DNA from: Eutypella sp. D-1
Taxonomy: Eukaryota; Ascomycota; Sordariomycetes; Xylariales; Diatrypaceae
Reading direction: 5' to 3'
DNA: 64,000 bases
Assembly (NCBI GenBank): GCA_023313575.1
Contig: JAJTTP010000020.1
Span: forward strand, 744,001 to 808,000
This document shows, piece after piece, positions 36,145-48,231 of the stretch. Position numbers and translations under genes: made by a program. How positions within the stretch are numbered: the stretch's first letter is position 1; each line of letters starts with the position of its first letter. Under the pieces are notes generated by a model. It had not been told where the DNA came from and did not search any database. It saw only the letters and a list, made by a program, of their open reading frames with translations.

Positions 36145-36777
36145 GGTTAGAGGGGGGTGGTTTGGATGCTGCGGGATGGGATGGCGCGAGAGATGTCTGC
36201 GCAGATGGCCTGCTAGGTTAGGTTGCTGGGAAACCCAGCGCTATACGGTGTAAGGAGTTATGGGTGTACATCTATTTTATTTCTTTGGCCATGGGCAATG
36301 AGCGATTGCTACGAAAGGCGAACTGAACTCCTCGACCCCGAAACGGCATGACGGGCGATTTTTACATGGAAAGATGGGAAGACACGCGGTTTCTGTTGGG
36401 GCGGGAGGGGGTTCGAATGTGGTATCTCGCATCCAAGACACGGCTGCGTGCGTGTTGTGAGAGAGGTACGGTAATGTCTATTCTATGAGCAGTGTGTCGA
36501 AGGGGGACATCAAGATCAAGACACAAGGGAAGGAAGCCACAATCAGTTCAAATACAGCAGAATGAATCTTCGCCGGTTCTCTAGGAAATACATATGGAAG
36601 AATATCCCCCGCCGGCCGAAACCAAACACAAGCAAACCAAGCCAAACCAAAACCAGACCAGCCAACTCCCGCATCTAAAGTCATAAGATCCGTTCGTCTC
36701 AACTTAATTCATCCCACGCCCCACGCCAGTACGCCGTCTTTCATCACTATTATTATTATTATCATCATCATCATTAA
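36145..36777. other. Intergenic between convergent genes
   Basis: About 630 bases holding the two 3' flanks, with an ATT/CAT repeat at about 36747-36775 just after the Nse3 stop. Nothing else seen. Confidence 0.6.
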
Positions 36778-37952
36778 TTATTCTTCAATAACCGTGTCTT
36801 CCGCCTGCGCGTGTTGCTCCTGTTCCTGCGCGGTCTCCTGAAGCCCGAGGCTCTTCTGCAGCTTCTTGTGGAAGTCGTCGGGCAGGTCGCCCCAGACCTC
36901 GGTGACGAAGGCGGCGATGCTCTGGGGCGGGATCTCGACGCGGGCGCGCGAGCCGACGCACCAGGTGACAGTGTCCTCGTCGCCGCCGTCGGACTTCTCG
37001 ACCACCTTGTCGAGGTACGCCTGCCGCACCAGCCGCTGCAGCACGTTGTCCGTCTTGTCCATGGGCAGGTTCTGCCCCGCGTTCATCCGCCCCAGGTGCC
37101 GCCGCAGCTTCATGTCGCTCAGCTCCCCGCCGCTCAGCACGATCAGCGATACCACCATCGTGTAGAACCCCACGTAGGCCGCCTCGTCCTGCGAGCTCGG
37201 GACCCGCGCCGGGCCGATGATGGTGTGCGTTTTGTATTCTGGGGGTAGGATGGACACGAGGATGTACTGTCGTGAGGATTGGGAGCTCTGGGAGGTTGCT
37301 TTTCTGGCGGACGCCTCTGTTGTTGGAAGTATAAGTTAGCGGGGAGGGATGAATGCAAAAACCAAAAAAAAAAAGGGGGGGGGGGGCTGTTATATTATCT
37401 TACTCTGCTTCTCCTTGAGCGTGCGCTTCTCCCTAACGGGCAGCTCAGCCATTTCCATGCCGAAGACCTGACGCAGCTGGGTCTGGGCGCCGTCGAACAC
37501 GGCCCTGAATAACCTAGGGTTGTTTCCCAGGACTAACGAAACACAAACACAATGTGTTAGCCATTGTTCCTTACCATACCAAATAGATAAGACCTTCCGG
37601 CGCGCATCATATCTCGCTGCCCCCCCCCCCTCCCCTCCCCTCCTCACTCACCTTTATCGCGTATGCCGTCTCGTTTGATGGGTATCCTGGCGTACTCGCA
37701 GGCCAGGGCATAGCGCACGAGCTTGACGACTAGCTGCTCGGCAGTGCCGTCGGCGTGGGCAGAGCGGTCCATGTCGACGTCCTCGTCCTCGTCCTCCTGT
37801 TGCGACATGTCGTCGTCGTTGTCTTCATCGTCTTCTAGATCCCGGTCTCGACGGGATTGGCGCCGTCGCTGGGATCGAGCGTCCTCGTGGTCCTCGTGGT
37901 CATTGTTGGCGGCGGCGGCGGTGCGCCGGCGTCTTTGGGTTTGGGGAGGCAT
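36778..37952 (-). CDS. nse3: Nse3, MAGE-domain subunit of the SMC5/6 complex
   Basis: Three exons, 37952-37652, 37532-37404 and 37316-36778, encode 322 residues. Introns (GTGAGT..TTAG and GTAAGA..ACAG) have GGCTAAC and GCTAAC branch sites and keep the frame: GIRDK to VLGNNPRLF, and KEKQ to ASARKATS via a shared Lys codon. Nse3 carries the MAGE homology domain and works with Nse1 and Nse4 in SMC5/6-dependent DNA repair. Domain features: EQLVVKLVRYALACEYARIPIKRDGI, LGNNPRLFRAVFDGAQ (winged helix A), and YVGFYTMVVSLIVLSGGELSD with LRRHLGRM (winged helix B). The N-terminal 80 residues are basic then very acidic. The Ser-rich linker of exon 3 is poorly conserved. Both introns contain G/C homopolymer runs. 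Family call is secure. Confidence 0.9.
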
Positions 37953-38714
37953 GGGTGTCTGGGGGTGTCTGGAGGGGATTGTGTGAGTGAATGAAGTCCC
38001 TAATGTGTATGAAGGGTAACTAACTACCTAGGTATATGGATCGTCTGGGGAGGTAAGTGGGGGAGAGAACTCTACATAGTCTACGTAGTAGGGCCCGGAC
38101 TGTAGATAATGTTATGCTTAGGTAGATAATGTTATCCGTACTACCTAAGTACCTGCATCAGAGATATCTATAGGTACGCATACATGCGCATGTACAGCAA
38201 GACGCGTTCCTTTCCCGTTTAGAGAATTAATTGATGCAGCCAAGCGCGTCTTTGCAGCTGTAGGGGCAGGACCCACTTCGACCCAGCCAAGATGCCAAGC
38301 AAACTAATTGAAAAATTGTATTATGTCATCATGAGCTATGTGGATAAAAGAGGAATTAATAACTGGAGCTTAGGTTATCAGATACAGCAGATAACAATTT
38401 TTTTCTTTTTTCTTTTGCCTTAACAAAAAAAAAAAGATAAAAGCTCGGCGCGCAATAGTTAGTTATAGTTATCTCGATAAATAAATGATAAGGGAAGTGG
38501 GAGGAAAAGTATAGGAGAGAAGGACCCTTGAATAGCTTCAGATCGACAATTAACAATCGACAATACCATGCGATACAGATGCGATTGATGTCTTTTTTTT
38601 CCTACCTCCACCTCTACCTGACTGTGGAGGACGAGTCTTTCTTTTATTTCAATTAAATTAGCCATTGATTCACCTCCTTTGCTAGAATAAAAGAAAGGGA
38701 AAAAATCGTACTTC
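37953..38714. other. Divergent promoter between nse3 and SLS1
   Basis: About 760 bases. It has a TACCTAGGTA palindrome at 38025-38034, a repeated TAGATAATGTTAT motif near 38103-38132, and a pyrimidine/poly(A) stretch at 38395-38440. No coding exon. Confidence 0.55.
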
Positions 38715-41700
38715 ATGTTTGCTCGTAACCTCCCCTCCACCTCCGTCTGCCTCAGATGTAGATTGCGCCTCCAGCTCTCCGGCCAGATTGTGCGGTCCCT
38801 CCCCGTCATAACCGCAACCACCGCGCCCAGGAGGCATCGCTTCATACCGAGCGCCCTCGAATCCCAGGATCTGCGCGGTATACGGGGTGTACGATGCTTT
38901 GCGACGGGTCCAGGCTTGGCCGAGGAGCCGGCGCCCCCACCTCACAATGACGAGGGGGGGCAACATCAGCGCCAACACCAGCACGAGCACCAGCAGCCCC
39001 AACAAGAAGAGTCCAGGGAAGAAGACGTCCGAGAACAGGAGCCACTTCCGCAGGAGCAGGAGCAGATTGCAGAAGAACAATCCTTGGAGGAGCAGTTTTC
39101 ACGAGAACGATCTTCACAGCAAGAACAGCGGAGTTTTGAGGAGCAATTCCAAGAAGAACAATACCCAGAAACCCTGTCTTTCGAGGAGAAAATTCATAGC
39201 AAATTACTTCCAGAGCGATCTTCCACAAACCAGGATGAAGAATGGGGAGATGGCCCAGAAGAGCAAGACCAACGCCATACTAGACAGCAAGATGGTGAAT
39301 TCCACTTCTCCAAACATGCGACTCGGGGTAGGAGGAGGCAGAATTGGCACAGACCCCGAGGCGACAGACTCTGGGACGACAGATTCCGGGACGCCAGATT
39401 CCGGGACGACAGACCCCGAGACCACGGTGAACCCCCCTTTCGAATCAGGCGAACCACCCGTCCGTCGTTCCTTGAAAGGGTAAAGAAACACAGGTCCGGT
39501 AACCGTATCCTCACCCCGGCTGCCGAAAGTTTAGGTACAGATGTGCTGGGCAAGCCCGCCCACGCCATTGTCCTGAAAGAAGGCATATATGAGAGGAGGA
39601 AGTTCGAGTCCCTGGTGCTGGAAAGCGATCACAAACCGGCCGGCGACATGGCCGCCATGCTTGAAACCCAGCGCCAGCCTGCCACCATTGATGAGGCCAT
39701 CGCCAATATTAATGAGCTCCGGCCTGTCAGGGACAGGTATCTGCCCGAGAAGGAGTTCAGAAAGCTCCAGGAAATCCTGACAGAGGGCTTCCTAGTTACC
39801 CAGCTCGATGCCTACATACAGAATTACAACACACTCAATCAAGCTGAGTCCAACGAGGATCCGGACGCCACCGAGGAGGAACGACAGGACAGCCCTGCGG
39901 CTCCATTCAAATGGATCACGAGCGTGAGCCCCTGGGAACCTCTGCCCGATGACCTCAGCGACCCAGAATCCACACCGCGTCTCGTCGCTGGCTATCTACC
40001 ACCTTCGGCTGAACCGAAGGACAAGCTCGTCATGCGTGTGCTGCGTGAATGCTGGCAACTCTCCATTCAAGAACTCAACACGGGTATAGGGGAGACCCAG
40101 GTCGAGCTCGATCCCTACGCCTTCACCCTCTTGATGCGTAAGCACCTCTTTCTACCCTCTAGACAAGTCCTCATCCATAGTTCTATTTTACTAATATCGG
40201 TGACTCTTTCATCCTAGGCGGAACCCAACGATTTATACATGTGATTACCGACATCTGGCTCGGTCCAGGCGAGAGGATCGAGGCCTTCCAGGATCAGCAC
40301 ATGCTGCGAATCGTTACGACGAGACCGAAGGCCGAGGTGGTGCTCAAGGACCTGCAGGTAACCCTTGAACGGGTTAATTCCAAGATGGTACCTTTGAACA
40401 TTATCAGCCCCGAGCCGATAGACGACGCTCTGCTGGAAGAAGTCGGTCGTATCACCTCCACCTACATCACCAGAAGCTCTACGTCTAGACGAGTATGTCT
40501 ACCTATATCCACCACCCCCCTGCCCCGAGTGAATCCTCTACGTTACTAACTAAACTCCTGCCTGCGCAGATTGAAGTGGCCTGGATTGACGTAAAGAACC
40601 GCGACGGCTGCGGCCTCGAAGATAAGCGCCACATCGTGACCCGACTCCTCCGCACCGCCCTTACGCCTCCCAAAACGCCGACCGCCCTGTACGCCGAGAC
40701 ATCCACGGACCAGACGGACGGCTCGTTCATCGTCGACAAGACAAACAGGGAGAAGTGGTCTTGGAAGGATAAGCTGGGCGTATGGGGCCGCTACGTCCGC
40801 CCGGTATCCCGGGACGTCGAGGGTCAACATTCCGAATCCGGTGTCCAGACCAAAAACAGTAAAATCGAGAGTTCCCCGCCGTTGCAGAAACTTCCACTCC
40901 CGGTCGTCCCCAGCCCGGTCAGTGGCCCGGAGGACAGCAAGCCGCCCGTCTACGAAGACGAGCCCGATGCACCGCCACCGCTCCCCGTCGAGTGGTCCCG
41001 GACCGTCGAGACGACAACGAGGGCGTCCTTCGGCCACGTGCTACATTCGCAATGGCCCACGCCCCCACCCACTTCGCTACCGGACCTCCTCGCCACCAAC
41101 CCCCCGCACATCTTCTCCCCCGTGACGCCGCACCCGCTGCAACTCGCGAGCCTCGAACCACCCAAGGACGACGACGACCCGGACGCTCCACCACCAGTCA
41201 AGCCCAAGACCACGATCGTGATCCGGTTCTGGCCGAGCCCCAATCCGCTCGCTCGTATGCCGGCGGACCCCAAGTTCGTCGTGCCCGCCACCAAGAAGAG
41301 GGGGAGGGCGCCCAAGAACCCCACCAGAAGGACCATCGATGCCCAGTGGTACAAGGAGCACGTCCTGGGGCTCGACGCGGACGACGACGGTTGGGACGCG
41401 GATGTCGACGTCGACGTTGACGCCGACAACGTGGTTACGGACCCGTCGGTGTTGGCGCCGGCGCTCGAGTTACGCCTCGCCGCCTCGGACACCGAGATTC
41501 TCGGCGTCGAGAGCCTGCGCGCCGTCCTGCGCACGGGAACCTCCGACGTCATGCTGCCCTCCTCGGCCGTGGACCTGCGCTTCGCGCAAACCCAACACGT
41601 CTCCCTCGTTCCCTCCCCTCCCGTGACCCCCACCTTCACCACCGACGAGGATCTCCGCCACGTCGCCGCCGACGCCCTGGCCAACTGGCAGCCCATCTCC

Positions 41701-42339
41701 GACTTCCTGTCGAACGCGCGCCTGGACCTCGCGCACGGGAAGCTGGAAGTGCCCCCGCGGCAGAAATTCCCCGTCCCGCGCCGTCTCTTCGCTCCCCTGC
41801 CCACCCCCTCCCCCTCATCAGAAGAAGGGGAAGAACCCGCTAAGCCCAAGAGGAAGGGCAGACCCCCCAAGACGAAGACTCGCGACGGCGACGAGCTCCT
41901 CAGCACGAGCTACTCCTTCGTCGGGCTCGAGGTACACCGGTCCGCGTCGATTCCGTACGCTGACGCCGTCGGCAGCAACAACGGCAACGGCGTGAGATTA
42001 ACGTACACAGCCGTGGAGGCGGGCCAGGGCGGCGGTCGCCGCGCCGAGGTTAGTCTCGAGCCCGTCGCCGTCGCCGTCGAGCAGCAGGGGCGGCATCCCG
42101 CAGACCAGAATAGCGCAGACGACGTCTCTGCTACTGCTGCTTCCTCACCCGCTGAGGTCGGGAAAGAAAATCAAAGCGAAAGTGCAAGCGCAGAAAAAGA
42201 AAGTACAGAAGAAGAAGAAAGCGCGCAAGAATCCCTCGAACGCGACTTCCTCGCCTCCTGCTACCGCTTCGCCCGCACCGAGACCCTCTGGTCCGGAAAC
42301 CCCGCCGATCGGCAGCGGAAGTCTGAGGATTCTGAGTAA
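38715..42339 (+). CDS. SLS1: Sls1, mitochondrial inner-membrane regulator of gene expression
   Basis: Three exons, 38715-40137, 40218-40492 and 40570-42339, encode 1155 residues. Introns start GTAAGC and GTATGT, have CTAAT/CTAAC branch sites, and keep frame (LLMR to GTQRFIHVITD; SRR to IEVAWIDVKNRDG). Sls1 proteins are inner-membrane-bound factors that couple mitochondrial transcription to translation. The start MFARNLPSTSVCLRCRLRLQ is a mitochondrial presequence. Residues about 70-250 are a Gln/Glu/Arg-rich insertion with repeats (EEQFSRERSSQQEQ, RDDRFRDARFRDD). The conserved SLS region begins near GNRILTPAAESLG and includes FESLVLESDHKPAGDMAAML, then ITDIWLGPGERIEAFQDQHM and VAWIDVKNRDGCGLEDKRHI. 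The C-terminal half contains FLASCYRFARTETLW. The insertion is the main oddity. Family call is from motif recall. Confidence 0.88.
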
Positions 42340-42995
42340 GCAAAGGTGCGTTAGGGTGTGATATAGGGATAGAGAACAGAGCGAGATATCTGTGTTCTCC
42401 TCCCCGCTTGTACGACGATGAGGAGGTATACGTTTAGTGTGGGAGAGGTTGGGGGGGGGGGGGTTGAACAAGAAGAGTTGAAGAAAACGGGAAAGCGAAG
42501 AGGAAAAGGAAAAGGAAAGGGTCGACTAGATGTAAAATACAAACTTGTACTATAGTTACTCCACGATGCTGGTGGCGTGTAACGAGATTCATTCGTAACA
42601 TCATTGTGCTAAGGCCATTGGCGGTATATTGGATCACGATGACTAGTCTCTAGCTCGGCAGGTTTCCACTACAGCGAGGAAGGAGTAGACAACCACAGCA
42701 ATACATGTCAGTTACAAGCAGAATTATGCCACAGGGAATCACGGCAATCACATAGCAAGAGAGATTCATCTTGATCATCACGGTCTATTGGCTCTATTTC
42801 CTTGCAACGGGCACCAATGAGAAGATTTCATCGTAGAAAAGCCCATAACATAAACCCTTCCTTTTTTTCCTCTCATATGGCCCTCCGAAGTCATACGTCC
42901 AGCAGATCGTGCAAATACAAAGGAAACCGTAGGCGCATGGTCATGTCATAAGAAAATTGCTGCAAGGTTGGTACAAGAAGTTATTAGGGTATAAC
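42340..42995. other. Intergenic between convergent genes
   Basis: Holds the 3' flanks of SLS1 and EF-1alpha and a 13-nt G run at 42451-42463. Nothing else seen. Confidence 0.6.
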
Positions 42996-45063
42996 TTATT
43001 TCTTGGCAGCCTTGGCAGCGGACTTGGTGACCTTGCCAGCATCCTTCTTCTTCTCGACGGCCTTGATGACACCGACGGCGACGGTCTGTCGCATGTCACG
43101 GACGGCGAAACGACCCAGGGGAGGGTAGTCAGTGAAGGCCTCCACGCACATGGGCTTGGAGGGAACCATCTTGACGATGGCGGCGTCACCAGACTTGATG
43201 AACTTGGGGTTGGTCTCAACAGCCTTACCGGTACGGCGGTCGATCTTCTCGAGGATCTCGGAGAACTTGCAGGCAATGTGCGCGGTGTGGCAGTCGAGGA
43301 CGGGGGCGTAACCGGCACCGACCTGACCAGGGTGGTTGAGGACAATGACCTGGGCAGTGAAGTGCTCGCAGCCGTACGGCGGGTCGTTCTTGGAGTCACC
43401 AGCGACATTGCCACGACGGATCTCCTTGACGGAGACGTTCTTCACGTTGAAACCAACGTTGTCACCGGGAAGACCCTCCTTGAGCTGCTCGTGGTGCATC
43501 TCGACGGACTTGACTTCAGTGGTGACACCAGCGGGGGCGAAGGTGACGACCATACCGGGCTTCAGGACACCAGTCTCGATACGGCCGACGGGCACAGTGC
43601 CAATACCGCCAATCTTGTAGACATCCTGGAGGGGAAGACGGAGGGGCTTATCGGTAGGACGGACGGGGGTGGCAATGGCGTCGATGGCCTCGAGGAGGGT
43701 CTTGCCGGTAGCCTTGCCGCCACCCTTGGTCTCCTTCTCCCAGCCCTTGTACCAGGGGGCGTTGGCGGTGGGCTCCAACATGTTGTCACCGTGGAAACCG
43801 GAGATGGGGACGAACGGGACCTGCTTGGGGTTGTAGCCGACCTTCTTGATGAAGGAAGAGGTCTCCTTGATGATTTCCTGGTAACGGGCCTCGGACCAGT
43901 TGGTAGTGTCCATCTTGTTGATAGCAACGATGAGCTGCTTGACACCAAGGGTGTAGGCGAGCAGAGCGTGCTCACGGGTCTGGCCATCCTTGGAGATACC
44001 AGCCTCGAACTCACCAGTACCGGAGGCAATGATGAGAATAGCGCAGTCGGCCTGCGAGGTACCAGTAATCATGTTCTTGATGAAGTCACGGTGACCGGGA
44101 GCATCTGTAGAAGCAAATTATCAGCACTATGATCAGAAATGGACGTGGAGATTCGTGCGTGGTGACGGGAGATGCAGGTGAACATACCAATAACGGTGAC
44201 ATAGTACTTGGGAGTCTCAAACTTCCACAGGGCAATGTCGATAGTGATACCACGCTCACGCTCGGCCTTGAGCTTGTCAAGAACCCAGGCGTACTTGAAG
44301 GAACCCTTACCGAGCTCAGCGGCTTCCTGTAGAAAGAGTTAGTAAACTCATCCCGAACAATATGCCCATATTTACATGGCAACATGGCTTGGTGGGGTTG
44401 GTGTCCAATAGTGGGGGCGGAGATATTGACAAGGGTTTTGCTTTTTTTTGGCTGATAGAAAGCCCCACTGAAAAAATTTCGAGGGGCAATCTGACGCATC
44501 AACTGGGCGGGGGAGGGGTAGCGACAGACAGGGAAAAAAGAAGTTAAGGTAGTGGGAACAAAATCAAAAATCATTGAGCGCAGCAACAGGTTTACAATCA
44601 GAGTAGATAGGCAAGGAGATGTGTAACGTGTAAAGTGTTGATAGATTGTAATGCAACTTGTGGGTGAAAAAATTTTCCCATGTTCTAAATGAAATACTCG
44701 TGTCGCGGGATTGAACTGACCTTCTCGAACTTCTCGATGGTTCGGTAGAGAAATGTTAGCTGGTATGCGTGTTAATTATGGTAACGATGGATGACTTATC
44801 TGGTCAATACCACCGCACTTGTAGATCAAGTGACCGGTGGTGGTCGACTGTAAAGGCAAAGAGTTAGTATATGGATGAGTCTCTGCTATAAAATCCTTAT
44901 CTTGAAAAGTTTTTGGGGGGCTTGCTTACCTTGCCAGAGTCGACGTGGCCGATGACGACCAGGTTGATGTGAACCTTCTCCTCCTTACTAGAATGGTTGT
45001 CAGTTAAGAACAGCGACGATGATGAAGGCTCAGATAGATCATGGAAGGAATAACATACCCCAT
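42996..45063 (-). CDS. tef1: Translation elongation factor EF-1alpha
   Basis: Six coding exons on the minus strand: 45063-45059, 44987-44930, 44847-44800, 44744-44721, 44326-44188 and 44104-42996. Together they encode 460 residues, the usual length. EF-1alpha-GTP delivers aminoacyl-tRNA to the ribosome. Seen: GHVDSGKSTTTGHL (P-loop, split by intron 2), [24 protein letters not shown] (split by intron 5), INKMDT, and the C-terminal [14 protein letters not shown]. Exon 1 codes only ATG-GG. Four introns between coding exons are GT..AG. The third, 44799-44745, fits only as ATAAGT..TAC and is listed separately. It joins CGGIDQ to RTIEKFEK; most family members have Lys before that Arg. A further intron lies in the 5' leader. 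Amino acid identity to fungal EF-1alpha is obvious throughout. Confidence 0.96.
44745..44799 (-). other. Non-canonical AT-AC intron in tef1
   Basis: The minus strand reads CAG-ATAAGT at the 5' end (44799-44794 in the intron) and AGCTAAC, ten pyrimidine-rich bases, then TAC-CGA at the 3' end (44746-44745). The 55-nt intron sits between codons for Gln37 and Arg38. No GT..AG pair nearby restores the conserved reading: the only in-phase AG gives five foreign residues and lacks an in-phase GT partner. The ends match a standard U2 intron with both terminal G replaced, G1 to A and last G to C. It does not have the ATATCC start or TCCTTAAC branch of U12 introns. Confidence 0.8.
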
Positions 45064-45068
45064 GTTGG

Positions 45069-45314
45069 CTGTGGAAAAAGTCTGTTGTTGAAAAAGGTTC
45101 GGGTATTGGACGAAGTCGAAAGGAAAATTAGAATGGAACTGTAAGAAGTTGATGGGCGAGTCAGTCAGTCGGTTTATGTGAAAAGATCCCAAGAGGAAGA
45201 TGAAGATGAAGAGATGAACGTGATCTTCTTCTTCTTCTGATGATGATGATGATGATTATGATGATGGGATTAGAAGAAGAGAAGAGGGTATAAGGGTATG
45301 GGAAGTAAACTTAC
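45069..45314 (-). other. Intron in the tef1 5' leader (predicted)
   Basis: A GTAAGT donor at 45314-45309 and a TTCCACAG acceptor ending at 45069, five bases before the ATG, define a likely 246-nt leader intron. Such introns are common in highly expressed fungal genes. Confidence 0.6.
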
Positions 45315-48231
45315 AAATTCACAGGAGCAGGTGCTGTGCTTGATCTGCGGTATGTGAGGACGACTTCTAAGTTCAAGAAAAAAAGAAGTGTAAGAGTTGA
45401 GGTCCGTCAAGTTTTTGAATCCGGGCAGAAGCGGGGTCGTTGCCCTTAGGAAAAGTGAATATTTATTTGTGGGTGCATAATAATTGGGTCCCGACCACTA
45501 GCTGATGTCCATTTATGCCCGGGTGGGGCCATTCACGGATAATGGACTATCATCGATGGATATGGAGGTACACATCTAACGAATAACATCTACGGAAGTA
45601 CTATACCTACATACCCTATTTGCTACCCTATTGTGGGCAACTGCCTGGGTGCTTTTCACACCAATGGCTTGAAATTAATTATATGCAGTAAGTGGCAACA
45701 TTAGATACCTGGGTAGGTAGGGTAGGTACCTGCCCGATCCAACTACCAACCTACCCGTAGACCTTTTCACCTACATGTACGAAACGGCATTGAATGCTGA
45801 ATACATCTCTAGTAAGTCTGTTTGTTCCTCTCTTTACGGCTAGACACGCGATGTTTGAACATAGCAGCAGTAATCCTCCAACATCACATGCCGGGCTGCA
45901 GTTCCCATATAAGGGGGTACTTCCTCTAAACTCTATCGTATTGATCTGATGTATTTTCCCTATTGTATGGTGTATGGTACTTGGTATTGGATAAGATAAA
46001 CAGCGGGCTATCAGACAAAAACAATCTTGGAAAGTACTCTCCTCATTTAAAGTTCGGTGGTTCGGTGGTACCTAGGAAAATGCAATAGGGCTAGTCAAGT
46101 CTAGCCGGCAAATGTAGTCAAGTACCATCATACGTTCCAAGATGAGGAACGAGGCGGGATAGAATATACCAACTGGAATATGTAGGTACCTTATGTATAT
46201 AACGAGGAGACGAGTCTACCAGTAGGAGAGAAAAAAAAAAATCTTTTTGCCCCTCAGCCCCTCTCCTCCGTCTTAGCTCCCTCCAACCCTCCAGCCCTCG
46301 ACCTTTTTCCTTTGCCCCTCCCAGGAGCTAAGGATCTACACAGCTACATGTATTCCTCAGGCTATCTAGGCCTTTCCAGTCGCCTTCAATGGCAGGACTG
46401 CTCGCGGCATGAGTCATAAAGGTATTGTGTTATGGGTCCATACCCTATACACGCTTTAACACTGTACGACGATAACGACGACAACGACGACGACCACGAA
46501 GACATTATTATGTATACATTTTGGTTTGGATTTATTTATGTACAGTATCTAGGATGGAATGCCTCGTGATGCCCAACCAGACTTGGACACCCAAATATAC
46601 ACCCATGTACCGATGTACTTGGTCGTTATCTCTCACCTGCACAGGTGGTAAGTACCCCTCCCTACGTCACTTAATTGGCCCCACAAGACCAATTTCCCCT
46701 TCAAGACAATCGACAGGCGAGTAAGCAAAACCACACTGGGAAAAGAAAGAAAAATTGAGAAGCTGCCCGATATAAACATTGACTACTCTGACCGGGCGAC
46801 ATCTCTCCTTTACTTGGAAGCCAAAAAAAAAAAGGCGCCTATACCAAAGAAAAATGCAAGCCGTGCAGGGGGGGTCCCCGGAAACCTCCCCTTAATACAC
46901 CCTTGTCTTCCAAGGTTGTCATATAACCTTGAATAACCCGTAGGTGCATACATATATGCGCGCGTAAGTAGTCTGGGCTTTTGGAGGGGACTCGCAAACA
47001 AATTTCGGTCGTTCTTTTCCCTGCCTTTGCCCACCTCTAGACCTACCTAGTTATACCAACCTGATTTACCCTGCCTTCTTTTCCTGCTCTAGTCGGTTTG
47101 ATAGACGCGCACTTGTCCCATATACGAGCTGCGTGATTGGTTGGCATGATAGTAGGCCAGGTAGGTAGGCACAGTACTTAGGCTAGCTATCTGAACGACG
47201 AACGACGACGACAGTGACGGCGACCCGTGCTGCTATGCGCGTATCAATCCTGCCGCCTCGGTACCTATTGTTGTTGTGGTTTGGCTCCTTTTTTTTTTCG
47301 TCGTTAGCGCCCGGTTCAGTGCATAATTCAACGGGAAAGATTTTTCCTTCTTCCCCTTCTCGCCTCTAGCCTGCCCGCCTGCCCGTCTGCCTACCAACCC
47401 CCACAGGCGAAATCACTTAAATAGTAGGTAGGTAGGTAGGTATTGTAAGTGTAGGCTAGGTACTTAAGTAGGTTGGCAGGGTAGGCATTATTGACAAAAA
47501 GAATTTGCATACCACAAACGACTTGACTTGGCCTACTCTCCTTATCTAAAGTACCTATACAGTACAATCCACATCACACCGACGATTTCCTATTATGTAC
47601 CTAGCATCATGTCTGTAGTGCGGGATACTTGGGGGGGGGGGGGTGCTCTGATGGGTAGGCAAGCTTTGCTTGGACCAAAGGGAAGAAGAAAAAAGTAGCG
47701 CTACGAACCCAACTAACCTATCTGCCCAATCTATATGTATCCTGTCCCGACGGTGCGGCATCCTCTCGGGCTGACTGGAACTATGGCACGGCTAAGCGCC
47801 GCCTACGCCGTCTAGACGTCGTCGCCATGTTGAAGATGCTGGTATATCGCCCATTGTAGACTTCATGACGAGGCCTAGGATGTCTGTGACAGGCCCGGCT
47901 ACCTCTCGAAGCACGTGTGGATATCACATACATATTTACATTCGACTCGGCAGGCGTCACTGTAAACAAAGTCGATGTTGTATTTGTACCCCAAAAAGGT
48001 TTTTGAATCAATTTCTATAAGCTCTAATCCATCCATGAAACAATGAGACAAGCAGGCACGGGGGGTATCTTCGCGAGAGAACATAAAACATTCGCACTGA
48101 AGTCATTCGAGTAAAGGATCGAAAAAGAAACAGCCGTCCTAATCCCCCTTAATCCTGAGTACCAAGCCCAGTGAGTGATACCAGAGTGCAAACGAGCTAT
48201 GTCGTGACGAGGAACGTGGGGAGCCGAAACT
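45315..48231. other. Intergenic, tef1 promoter side plus spacer
   Basis: About 2.9 kb. It holds TAGG/CCTA runs near 45713-45728 and 47425-47445, ACGACG runs near 46468-46500 and 47200-47215, and a 13-nt G run at 47631-47643. The part next to 45320 should contain the strong tef1 promoter; the rest shows no coding exon. Confidence 0.55.

Noticed and set aside
42957..44132. 391-codon plus-strand frame opposite EF-1alpha
   Set aside because: Shadow of the strongly biased EF-1alpha codons; the protein has repetitive Gly/Asp/Leu composition and no family.
44721..44847. A conventional GT..AG reading of tef1 intron 3
   Set aside because: The nearest AG in the correct phase adds five foreign residues and no in-phase GT exists; only ATAAGT..TAC restores the conserved protein.
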